From the NCBI RefSeq assembly GCF_027409185.1, contig NC_084460.1, positions 152,335,569 through 152,399,568 on the forward strand: a DNA stretch of 64,000 nt. Reading direction: 5' to 3'. Each line of letters begins with the position of its first letter. Position 1 is the stretch's first letter. Positions 47,700 to 58,700 of the stretch are shown in pieces. This DNA is from Cynocephalus volans (Eukaryota; Chordata; Mammalia; Dermoptera; Cynocephalidae). Under the pieces are notes generated by a model, which worked only from the letters and a program-made list of their open reading frames with translations, was not told where the DNA came from and searched no databases. A program made the position numbers and the translations under genes.

Positions 47700-49065
47700 A
47701 AACTGACCACTAACTTTTAACTCACTCCTCCTCTCATTACTCATCATACTCACTTAGCAAAGCCCCACCTCTAGTAAAATAAAATTTTATTTCTGTACCC
47801 ATGCAGCTGAATATGCCTGGAGAAAAACAGCCAACCATGGTGGCTAGCATCACTTTAGAGTCATAATCACTAATGTCAAGTGTGCTCTTTAGTAGTGCCA
47901 GGCAAATGAATTACATTTCCCTAAATCCAATGAATACCCGTCGCTCCTAGAAAGCTATTTCTTCTCTTTTCACACATCTAACTCCATCTCCCCAGTCATT
48001 ACTCCCAGCAGACTGATAACTTTGTTTCTTATTTCAGTTAGAAGAAAAAGGAGCAATCAGGAAGGAATTTCCACCAGCTGCAACCAATCTATCCGCCCCA
48101 TATTCCTCTCTTCTGTTACTGTGGGTGAGTTATGTTCCAAGATCAATTCTCCCATATTCATTTCACCCTGTTCTTATTCATCCACACAAGCTCAAGCTTT
48201 TGCAATTCTCTTCTCATTTTGCTACATCATTATTTATTAATCTCTGCCGAATTACTTCTAGTAGCGTACCAATGGTCTGTAATTCTCCCTATCTTTAAAA
48301 GATAAAATCAAAACACAAACTTCTTGGCTCCATATGTCCTTCTTACAAGTCTCCATTTTTCTGCTCCACTTTTAGACGTATTTCACTACCAACAGACACG
48401 GTATTAGTAATTGTCTCATTGGATAGTGCAGCTCTAATGTTAAGTTGTGAGTGGAGCATGCCATAATTTCTTGAGTAATGTAGAGATTCATTATAAAATA
48501 AAAACCATTTTCAGGAGTCTCTCATTGTGGTCAAACCATTTTTACTTCTCTTTGCATTACATTTCTATAGGGAAGTACTGCTTTATAGGAGTATCTCCAG
48601 TCTCTGTGTCATGCTCACACCTTCCTCTGGACATGGTAAACTTCCAGGTCATCTTGAATATACCATTGTTTTTTATACCTCTGTGTGTTTGCACATGATA
48701 TTTCTTCTTCTTGGAGTTACCCGCCTCCCCATCTTTCAATTCTTAAAGAATTTCTATTAATTGTTCATTACTTAGCTCAAAATGCTTTTACCTCTATGAA
48801 AACTCTGAAATTCTGATTCTTCTGAGTTAGATTTCTACTTCTAAGCTTCTCTAGCCCTTGTGTGTGTCTATATTTTAGCACCTGTCATAGATTGCAACTA
48901 CTTTTCTACATGCTTGTTTCCCTATAATATCGTGAAAGCAAGAGTATCACTTTAATTAGCTTTTATTTCATAACCTTTAGCCCAGTATCTAGCACACAGC
49001 AAATATTCGGCAGATATTTGTTGAAAAAAATTATTAAATAAATGAATAAAGTATGAATGAATGAT
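47700..49065 (+). mobile_element. L2 LINE, long sense copy to the 3' end
   Basis: L2 ORF and 3' UTR segments occur in order: TATTTCAGTTAGAAGAAAAAGGAGCAATCAGG, CCAGCTGCAACCAATCTATCCGCCCC, GTGGGTGAGTTATG, then 48650-48930 pyrimidine-rich 3' UTR, GTGAAAGCAAGAGTATCAC, and CCCAGTATCTAGCACACAGCAAATATTCGG near 48979. It ends with AATG/AATA units at about 49035-49062. It is one of the longest L2 copies here but has many stops. Confidence 0.65.
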
Positions 49066-50731
49066 TACAGTTGAAAGTGTATACTTTATATTCATGTACA
49101 ACTCAGATGTCAACTAGGTTACCTTTGCCAGTCAGATGTGTGAAAGGTAGGCTAAATCTGAAGGAATTTAACACCCTCTCCATTAAAGCTGTGAATTTGC
49201 ATGTCACCTAAATTTCTGAGATTCTGCATTGTTCAATTTATTCCACTTAATAGAATGCTTCTTTTTTTCTATGAATGCTATTTCTATTCCTCACTTTATC
49301 TGCCCATACATGGAATTTAGCCCATTTTCTAAATTTCCAAATACATAAAAATTACACAAAGCATTTGTGCTTGTAGTAGTTCTTGCTTAGGGCTTGCATC
49401 AAGGAAAGGAATTTACATTACAAAAATAAAATAATTTCAAAAGAAATATTAGAAGTAACCACTTAAAAGTTTTTTCCCAAGTACTCTAACACTGGAATAT
49501 TTTTATCTTTTCCCTACACAGAGTCTAAATCACATATTATTTTTTTTTGACTCCTCATATCGCTTTTCTCTGTAAATCTTTTCTGCTTCCTTTCACTCTT
49601 GAATATCCAGGATGTCTTCTTCTACTTTATTAGACATTCATTTACTCTTCCAGACCTTACTTTCAAACTCAACTGCAGATGTATCTTAAAGCTATCAAGA
49701 GAATAGAAAAATAAAAAGATCTTCTATTTACTTGTAATTATCATTTATTGGATACACACACTTGTGTTTGAGAATAGCAAGTTTTGTTTTCAACAACACA
49801 TAGAGCATGAAACGATTAATTGTATTTATTTTTTGTTATTGAATTTAGAACCACTGAAATAAATCCAGTATTTGTAAAACAATAGTCTAGAAAAAATTCT
49901 GTAATTTTTTTTTTATTCTTTCCCGGGTTCTTAAACTAATTTCTATATTCAATTTGATGTTTTGCAAAATAAATGTGAATTATCCCAGACTTGAATTTTG
50001 TATTAGTCTGCAAGGTATTTAAAGTTTTTAAAACTGTCAAATGTACTACCAAATACAGTAGTAAGCAAATTCTCATAAATTAATCAGCGACAAGGTAAAA
50101 TAATAGCTATTTTCATCAAGTAATTAGCATCAAAAATTCCAGAACCATGATACATAAATAAGTCTTCAGGTTCAATATAAAACAATGAACAGTTAAAAAA
50201 AACAAACAAATAAATATTATGATTAAGTGTATTTAGTATTAACTGTATATTTAGAACAGATAAATATAACAAAATTATTCAGAGAAAGTTAAACATTTAT
50301 TATTCTATTGCAAAGTAATTGTTGTCAAAAATATATATATATTTAAAGACTAATTTGTCCTCCCACTACATTCTGTTGAGCATCAGCATTAGCTAAATTT
50401 TATTTTAAAGTGCGTATTTCATTAATGCTGTTCAACAGTAATGTGAACTTGAACTAAGTCAAGAGCAGTAAACAAGCTGTTTTTGGGGGGTGGCAAATAA
50501 TCATGATATATTTAGAGGGCAGAGTCAATAGAGCGTTACAATGAATTGAATGTGGTATTTGAAGGGTAATATAGGATGAGTCTCACCTTTTGAGGTGCAC
50601 ACAAATAAAAGACACATTTATAGGTATGAGAGGCATGAAACTAGAGTTTCTTCCTGGTGATCTCTATTTTATGTACAAATTAAAAAGTGAATCACGTTTT
50701 GAGAAGTGGAAGATCTGGTGGAATAAGGAAG
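49066..50731. other. Unique AT-rich DNA, nothing recognised
   Basis: No gene or repeat recognised. The (TA)5 run at 50330 and a 62-codon minus frame (50084-50272) are not informative. Confidence 0.4.
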
Positions 50732-51075
50732 TGTCCTAGTCAGCTGGGCTTAAACAACAGAAATTTATATTATACAGTGCTAGAAGTTGAGAAGTTCACG
50801 ATCAAGGTGCTGCCTATTTGATGCCCTGTGAGGACTCTTCTCCTGAGTTGGCGATGGCCATCTTCTTGCTATGTCTTCACATAGCAGAGCTAGAGAGAGA
50901 GCTCTTGTCTCTCCCTGTTCTGATAAGCTTTCTAATCTTATCATGGGGGTTCCACCCTGATGAACTCATCTAAACCAAATTACCTCCCAAAGTTCCCACT
51001 TCTAATATCATCACATTGGGGGTTAGAACTTCAACATATGAAATTTGGGGGGATACAAACATGCAGTTCCTAACA
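50732..51075 (-). mobile_element. MaLR (MST/MLT1) solo LTR, antisense
   Basis: On plus it begins TGTCCTAGTCAGCTGGGC and ends ACATGCAGTTCCTAACA, with TTCCACCCTGATGAACTCATC, CCTCCCAAAGTTCCCACTTC and CATCACATTGGGGGTTAGAACTTC inside, as in an antisense MaLR LTR. The ends satisfy TG...CA. Flanking GGAAG/GGAGA may be a decayed TSD. Confidence 0.8.
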
Positions 51076-51564
51076 GGAGAAAATATTTAGAATAGCAATT
51101 GTTAGGAAGTTGTGAGGAGGATCAGCCCAGGAACTTTTGGAAGGACCACAAGATGGTGCTAAGTATCCCTTTGGGGTTGGAAGCCATGATTTCTCAGTAG
51201 CAACAATAAGCATATTCTTGAGGTTTTCTGCAGCAGTGTTCATGAGATAAAGATATTTGAACCTGAATGGGAGATTTTTAAAATAGGCATGACAAAAAGT
51301 AAATAATTGAGAGGTAAAAGAGTAGAATTTGAAGAGAAAAATCTGAAATCAGTATTGATCTGCTAGATTGCAGAAAAGATGAAGGAGTAAAGATATAGAA
51401 TGTTTTCCTGTAGTTAAAAAAGTGAAATATTAAGTTTTTATGTCTATATTTTTTATCCTGACAGAAAACAGACTGATTATTTACTCACAAAGCAGTCTTA
51501 GCATTGATGCCACATGCCATAATTTCCCAAGGGGCAACACAGCGAGAATTATATATACCTTGTA

Positions 51565-51644
51565 CAAGGGGTTTTCAAAAAATTCATGGAAGACTCGAAT
51601 TATCTTTTAATTCCGTTTTCCATGAACCTTTTGAAGTATTCTTG
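51565..51644. mobile_element. 80 bp mariner-type palindromic MITE, second copy
   Basis: Begins CAAGGGGTTTTCAAAAAATTC and ends CCTTTTGAAGTATTCTTG, so its arms are inverted repeats. TA flanks both sides (51563-51564 and 51645-51646). Its ends and length match the element at 6916-6996, while the middle differs. The frame at 51504-51689 runs through it by chance. Confidence 0.85.
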
Positions 51645-51881
51645 TATATTCATGGTTTATACCATAGGACAGCATCTCTGAAATTATGAATTTTGGAACT
51701 TATATTGCACAGCTGGCACATTTACCCCTCCTCTTTATGAAGAGAGTGATCTTTGCTCTGGAAAGGCATCTCCTTTGGAATGTAAATAGAAGGCTTTAGG
51801 AGAGTTGTCTCTAAATCTGAAGGTTTCTATCTTTAACTTTTAAAATTTTTTACTGAAACATCCTTTGCCAAGAATGGCAAT

Positions 51882-52268
51882 TGCTGTAGATCGGATGCCC
51901 CACCCCCAACCTCACTGATGCTTAATCCCTGCTATAACTGTTAAGGGTGAAAAATCCTATTAGTAATTGAAAGGTGGGGCCTTGAACAGGTGATTAGATT
52001 GTAGGACCCTGCCCTAGTGAATGCATTAAAAATGGTGGTCGTGGACACGGCTCTGAGGGCTTTAAAAGAAGAGCACATGAGAGGTTAACTTCTCTCTTCT
52101 TCTCACCATTTACAGTGTGAGACCACTGGGTCACTGTCCACCACCAGATGTGTTCCTTGGACTTCGAGCTTCCTAGCCTCAGAAACTGTAAGCAATACAT
52201 TTTGTTTTCTTTGTAAATCACCCAGTTCCAGGTATTTTTTTAATAAGCAACGGACACAGACTAATACA
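51882..52268 (+). mobile_element. MaLR-type solo LTR with perfect TSD
   Basis: Starts TGCTGTAGATCGG, with GGTGGGGCCTTGAACAGGTGATTAGATTG, CCCTAGTGAATGCATTAAAA, TGTAAATCACCCAG and an end of AGACTAATACA. GCAAT at 51877-51881 and 52269-52273 is a perfect 5 bp duplication, giving 387 bp. It has no internal sequence. Confidence 0.9.
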
Positions 52269-52725
52269 GCAATCTTTGCTCCAAAAGCCCTAATCGTTCA
52301 GAAAACATGAAAATATTCATGAAGCATTGTTTTTTGACAGTGCACTGGTAATGTGGGTTCTATCTCAAGATGAATGGTGCAGTTTATGGATCAGTTTGTT
52401 CAAGCAGAGTGCAGGTAGATGTCACCTGCATCAAGGAAACTGAGAATGAGCTAAATTAGGAAACTAGATGGTGGATCTGTGGGGCTAATCCCTAGTATCC
52501 CAGAAGTTCCAAAATTAAATTACTTCAAAGTCCTTAAAGAATGTGTTGCACTGTCTCAGTGTAAAAGAAGTAACATATCCAAAGGACATGAAAAGAAGAG
52601 GAAATGCCATTAGCAAGCAAAAAATTATAGTTGAAAGCCAGAATAATTTTTATCCATCCCCCGCCCAACCTTTGAATCACTTTCACTGGAAAGTAAGTAG
52701 CTTTCCTTTAAAAGGACCAAGATGA

Positions 52726-52830
52726 GTGGTCGCTTAGCTCAATTGTTTAGAGCTTGGTGTTGGTAACACCAAGGTCCAGGGTTTGAACCTTGTACTGGCC
52801 AGTTACCAAAATAATAATAATAATAATGAT
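52726..52830 (+). mobile_element. tRNA-Ile-like SINE, single unit
   Basis: Starts GTGGTCGCTTAGCTCAATTG; then TTAGAGCTTGGTGTTGGTAAC, CACCAAGGTCCAGGGTTTGAACC (B-box-like) and TGTACTGGCC; then an (AAT)n tail. The sequence parallels a mammalian tRNA-Ile, with A box, anticodon-loop region and B box in the correct order, but stem pairing is broken. TSDs are AAAAGGACCAAGATGA (52710-52725) and AAAAGGACCAAAATGA (52831-52846), 15 of 16 identical. It is not a functional tRNA. Confidence 0.9.
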
Positions 52831-52849
52831 AAAAGGACCAAAATGAAAC

Positions 52850-53469
52850 ATGCTCTGGGCTAGAAACTGGTTTGAGTTAAAGCAAAGAGGAGCAGCACAT
52901 ATTCCGTGAGGCAGCTGGATAAATACTGCTCACCCTGAAACCAACATTCTAGAGACTACAGGGGAAAGAAAAGACAAGAAAGGATCTGTAGAACAAGAAG
53001 TGAAGGTAGGGAAAGTTCCAAGCAATCCGATAATGACTTTGAAGAAGGGATGATGATCTAAAGCATTTATTTTCTTTGAAGAGATCAAAGATTATAGAAA
53101 TATTTGATCTTGATTCCTTAGAATAAGGCTCTTTTTAAATGTAGTTCTTGAGTTAATGTTTATTAAGTAGTTATTTGCCATACCTATGACTTCCTTAGCA
53201 TTTTAATTCATTTGTAACTAAGTGCTCACACCAGATAAAGGAGTGGTAGACCCTGGGTTTGAAGAGGATGTGGACAGCACGTCCACACACACCTGGATCT
53301 GTCCCTGGGGCACATGGAGAGGGTTGAGGGAAGGCCTGGCCTGGAGCCTGGGCCTGGATTGTGCCAGGAGGCTTCTCTCAGGTCAGGCTTGCCTCAGCTT
53401 TAAACAGATATTTAACCAACAATAAAAGAAGTGGGAGAAGCGACTACCATGTATCCTCTCTTCCTAGTG
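52850..53469. other. Unique DNA with a locally GC-rich stretch at 53222-53410
   Basis: Bases 53222-53410 are richer in G and C than their surroundings, with a small hairpin GTGGACAGCACGTCCAC near 53269-53285. No exon, promoter or known repeat is visible. The 67-codon frame (53222-53425) there is not recognisable. Confidence 0.4.
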
Positions 53470-53720
53470 CTTCATGTAGCTTCACCTGTTCTTTTTCTTC
53501 TATTTTTTGCTTCTTACTCATCACTCTTCACTCCACTTTCTTCTTTTTCTTCTTTCCACCTTTTTTTCTCTTTTTCCTTTCTTCCTCTGTCCTTTGTGTT
53601 TCTCCTCTGCCTTTTTTTGTCCTTCCTATCCTCTTTGTTTCTTCCTCCCCAATCCACCTCCTTTCTCATTTGTCTTTAACTCACCTTTTTCTGTTTTCAT
53701 TTTCTTCATTCTCTCTGCTA
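53470..53720. repeat. Pyrimidine-rich (CT)n low-complexity tract
   Basis: About 250 bp dominated by C and T, with many TTCTTTC and CTCC runs. It creates overlapping long frames on plus (53361-53858, 165 codons, and two others) of phenylalanine/leucine/serine-rich composition, which are compositional artefacts. Confidence 0.9.
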
Positions 53721-53860
53721 GAGCACTGCTGGCCACCTCCCATGCATAAGGAAGAGGACTGTTCTGTTTTTCCAGCCTACTGTGCTCCAGTGAATAATGA
53801 GCCCCTCAGTGGTTCTCTACAGCACTTTTTGAAAATCTACATTTTCAGTAACTGCTGATT

Positions 53861-55192
53861 GGCTTTAATTCATGCGACTTTACTCTGAGATATTAGTCAG
53901 TAGGTGAATGACACCAGACTGTTAAGAAATGTTTTATGATTTATTACGGAGCCCCAGCTTAACAGAACCGTAATGCACATGACAGTGTTAGAAACATATA
54001 TCTGTATTTTACTGAGAATGTAAAGATATTTTGGAGGTTAGAATTATTCTAGATTACTTATATGTATTAAGTTTACTTTTAGCAACCCAGTTTCTCAAAA
54101 TAATGTGCATCCTTGAAATGCATTGCTTTTTATTATTATTTTTTATTGATATTCCTACCTCTACTTTAATTCATATTGTAGAATAGGAACATTTACTCAG
54201 TCTATTCAGAACATCACCCATTTCCACAGTGCTATAATGATCACTGAAACATAAAACAACACAATATATATACTGGCATGCAGTAAAACATTCAATACAC
54301 TTCCTCAATTGTCTTGTTAAAAATTTAAATATTCATTTTTTTTTATTCTATTGATTAAACAAAAGTCTTTTTATGTTTACTTGAAAAAAAGACCCCAATT
54401 AATACACTTAAAATAAATAAAACTTATTTTATTCCATTTTAGATTTGAAATTTGGTTTATTAGAATTTGGTGTATGTTTTGTTCTGTGTTTTCATGTTTG
54501 TTCAGTTATTTCTTTATTTATTTGGTACTTCCTTATTTATGTTAAATAAAGTAATATGTCCCCAATCCTTTATGGTGTAAACAGGCATATAAAATTAGAA
54601 GAAAAGAACAAAGTTTGGCAAACTATTTGAACTTCTTTCAGGGTCATTTCAGTTCAATCTTTGGGCAAACATTCAGGCCAGTTTTTATTTCATCCAAACT
54701 AATGCATCCCTAATCATAATGCCAGCAACCAGCTGTGTTGATTCAATTGTATTTAGTGCATGTTGTATCGTGCTGCAGAGGAAAATAACTTAATTTCATT
54801 TTGTGCTCAGACAACGTTTTTTTTTTTTTTTTAATCAAAAACAGCATAGGACTGTCTTTGATTTTTGCCACATTCCGTATGACAGTTGTGAATGGCCACA
54901 CAATTTATGTCTTTTAAGCTAGTCTACAACTAATTTGAAACAAATATTTTGCCTTACGTGGATATGAAAATAGAAGTATTTAAGACTTATTGTGTAATCA
55001 TTTATAATACTAAATTAGGAGCCCTCATATAAAATCATTAATTAGTGGAAATGCTGAGAGATGCCAAAAACCATGTTAGATTTTAATATAAAGTCATCTG
55101 TCCTGTTATTTCTATTTATGTGTATTTAAAAAAAGGTAATGAAAACATGGAGATTGACAGTGCCCCTACATATGTGCTCACATATATAAATA
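53861..55192. other. Repeat-poor DNA; candidate conserved noncoding block 54560-54960
   Basis: No gene. The stretch 54560-54960 has complex, non-repetitive sequence dense in TAAT/CAAT-like and AACAAAG-like motifs, the look of developmental enhancer DNA; that is inference only. A poly(T) run sits at 54819-54832. Confidence 0.35.
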
Positions 55193-55788
55193 CAATAGCT
55201 TCCTCTTATCTTTGGGGAACTCCCATAGGATGACTGAAACTGTAGATGGTACCAAACCTTATGTACACTATGCACAAATTTCTCTTTCCTTCTTTACTAT
55301 TTCATGGATAGATTTGTTCCTACCCTAGATCTTAGCAACCTCAACATATGATTTTTTTTTCTTTCCTTATTAAGTTGAGAACTTTCATCTTTTCACTTAA
55401 AGGAAGCACTTTATGACGTCTCTTTGGCATGAGAAAATTGCCAGAATCACTATTCTTGCTCTTTGGGGCCATTAAGAAGTAAAACAAAGTTGACTTGAAC
55501 ACAAGCACTGCAATACCGGGACATTCAATCTGATCACGAAGACTGCTACTAAATGACTAAGGGGTGGGAAGAGTCTACAGCTCGGATGTTTTGGACAAAG
55601 AAATGATTCATGTCCCAGGTGAGAAGCAGGACAGCGTGATATTTCATCACGTTACTCAGAATGGCACGCAATTTAAAACTTAAGAATTGTTTATTCCTGG
55701 AATTTTCTATTTAATATTTTCAGACTGCGGTTGACCAGTGGTTAACTTAAACCAGGGAATGTGAAACCGTGGGTAAAGAGGACTACTG
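55193..55788. mobile_element. TcMar-Tigger non-autonomous element, complete
   Basis: Left end CAATAGCTTCCTCTTATCTTTGG and right end GGGTAAAGAGGACTACTG are degraded inverted repeats, and TA flanks both (55191-55192 and 55789-55790). The interior, with AAGCACTGCAATACCGGGACATTCAATCTGATC, GGACAAAGAAATGATTCATGTCCC and CATCACGTTACTCAGAATGGCACGCAATTTAAAACTTA, follows a known Tigger-derived MITE. Length is 596 bp and no transposase is present. Confidence 0.9.
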
Positions 55789-55790
55789 TA

Positions 55791-58700
55791 CATACACATC
55801 TGCACACAGGCACACACATACATACACACAAAATTCAGTGTTAGTTCAGTATCAATTTCTTCCCACATTATGATAAAGGGAAGTCACTTTCAAATTCACT
55901 TTAAAAATAAACACAGCTGACTTATATTCATTTATAAATAAGATGTAAAATAGAGTGAGCCTAATAACTGACAGTATCCCAGAATATTTTATCTCATCAT
56001 GTTATTTTAAGATATAACCTTTAAATGTATATGGCTCTGAACCAATTGTCTGCTCAATTAGGGGCTCCATACACATATCACATTTAATCCTCTTCAGGTA
56101 ACCCAAGATTGAAAATGAGGAAAAGTGTTCTTAAAATAAATTCAAATATGTTTATAGGTAGAGGCTTCCCATGCTATGATCTAAATGATCTGGAAAACCT
56201 TATTAAGTTAGAATGTATAATTTGTAGTGTCTCAAAAGCCTTCTATATTGTATTTGCAACAAAAAGTTATTTTAATTATCTTGATATGTAGGACTATACA
56301 GCATAAAATATTTCTGTGTTCCTCCAGAATTGTTTTATATTAAATACATTTCTGAAACATTGGAGAACCTACATTATATTTCCATTTTATTTTTATGATG
56401 ACAAAAGCATGCATGCCTGCTTGATAAGCAAATGATGCATACTGTATAATGTATAGTACACCATTTTAATATTGAAATAGCACTCTTTTGACATGATGTG
56501 ATCAGGACTCAGAAGCTGAGAAGAACATAATAAAGAGTAAAACAGTATATCCTGTTTACATTCTAACCCATACTCCAATAAAATTGCTCATCTTATTTCA
56601 AATTATTCATCTATCGTATAGACTAATATTAAGAAAACTGTTTTTTCAGGGTATATACATAATTCCAATTCTATTTCTCTTCTCATTTTTCAAGTCCCTG
56701 TCTTAGGAATTCCTGGTCAGTAAAGGGCAATTCCAGTAGGTGGAGTAATAGTAAAGCAAATACTCTGTGTGAGTCTTTCTCCTATTGCCAGCTTGTGCAA
56801 AAATTAGCATAAATCAGATGAGGTTAATATAGAATAGAAGTACAAAGTATAAGTATAGATAAATGCATTGCTTTACAGAGTAAATGTATTGCTGTAGAAC
56901 AAAAACTTGTTCCCTTTCGTCTTGAATTTTCTCTGTATATTTCCTTTGCACTTTCAAAAGTTTCCTGAAGAACTTGCATTTAATACAAAAGTCTGAGAGA
57001 CTAGCTCATTATCAGAAGCTCCGAAATTGACAGAGAGCTCCTGAGTAATGTGTTGGGGGAAATCAGAGAGGACAGACTCAGATAAATTCAACACTGGTAC
57101 CCGGGTCATTCGAGATTTCAGAGAGAGGCTTTTCTAATAAGGTCATGGCCTTGCCAAGCCACTTATCCTGGTCAAAGCCTTCACTGTCCTATACAGAGGC
57201 ATGACTGAGAGATCTTTGCCAAGTAGAGAGAGAGAGAGAGAGAGAGAGACTACACGGGTGGATGCTCTCAATGCATCCAACCCTATTTCTCCTGGGAATC
57301 ATATTGAGCTTTCACCTGCAGTTTATTTACCAAGTCTGTATATATAAAGATAAAGATATTAATTTATGTCTGTCTACCTATCTATCTCCCAAGCTGAAAA
57401 ATGAATGTTTGTACTTTATTACCATCTTTTATGATTCACAACAGAAGTCTCCTGTCCCCAAACCCTCAAACTCTGGTCACAAAATCTTAAACAGAGTTCT
57501 ACCTGAGCAAGTAAAAACATGCCTGGTGCCTGGTGATTGCTCCTGGAATGGGTGGCAACTTACAGGAGTTCCTTCTGTATGCTTTCTATCTCCTGTGGAT
57601 TAATGTATAGGTTACTCCAGCATGCCAAGATATCTAGTTTAGGGTCACAGAAATCTGAGGGCTAGCTTGTTTTTATGTTTTTCCTTTGGCCTCTCAGGTC
57701 AAGTATGTTAGCCAGTGTCTTGAAATCTGGATTACATATACTTCTGCACTGATATACAGAAACATAAAACACCTTCAATCTTTGTCTTATCTTCAAAGTA
57801 CTACAAAGAAAGCTATCAATTAAAAACAATCGGAATAACACACATTTCCTTAGTCTAAATCTTGCTTCTTTGTGTTATGTTAGACCTTGTTCATCCACTG
57901 GATAAATAAGTATGGACAGTATTTTTTCAAATATGCGTGAATGAGAAAATATTAATATAAACCATGATTTTGTATTCTACAACTATTAATTCCTGTCTAA
58001 TATTTCCCTTTAAGAGAGTTTAACATTATAATTATGTACTATCATAGAAATTTTAAAAAGGCAATGAAATATCTAACTAGTATTCTACTAAATTTATTCA
58101 AAATAAAACACAAATATTTAAGTTCATCCTTTTACTCTTTTATCTCTGTGTACATAACCTCACTCATTTAGGGAAAAAATATGTATATAGTATGTGATTT
58201 GTACAGTTTTACATTCTGTCTGAATTTACCTCAGTGAAAAACATTAGATAATTGAGCATAATATTCTAAAAATCCAAAAGCAACTCATAATGGGCATTGT
58301 CATTAGCATAATAAAATAGCACAGAAGTTAACAAAAAATCTTAAGATCTAAACAAAAGTGAATCTTTAATCAAGACTACTCTTGATTCTTTTTATAAATG
58401 TTAAACAGAGAGAAAATCAGTGCTTTCATGTAAATATTTTCCACCTCATAATCAACTCAAATTTTTGCTAATTCCTCTTGTCCATGTAGTCCCATATCCT
58501 TCACAATTAGATATCATTTTTTAACAGCAGAGCTGCTGAATATCTGGGGACGCATTGGCATTCTTTTCTCACTTTGAGGAAATAAAAACATTTTTGAGTT
58601 ACTACTAGGAGGATAAAAGTATTTCATCAGGGAATAGTCAATCAATTAAGTGAAATAAATTTTATTGGAATATATTATGTTGGTAGGAATGATCCCTTTC

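Noticed and set aside
52726..52800. Possible functional tRNA-Ile gene
   Set aside because: Acceptor and anticodon stems do not pair properly, and A-rich tail and TSDs show that it is a SINE.
53808..53850. CAGTGGTTCTC sequence like a hAT-Charlie terminus
   Set aside because: No matching inverted end or 8 bp duplication was found nearby, so it is probably chance.
53361..53858. 165-codon plus-strand open frame, the longest in the window
   Set aside because: It runs through a CT-rich tract, and its product is a phenylalanine/leucine/serine-rich artefact with overlapping open frames in other registers.
57262..57603. 113-codon frame with a hydrophobic N-terminus resembling a signal peptide
   Set aside because: No recognisable family, splice sites or promoter; hydrophobic openings are common by chance in AT-rich DNA.
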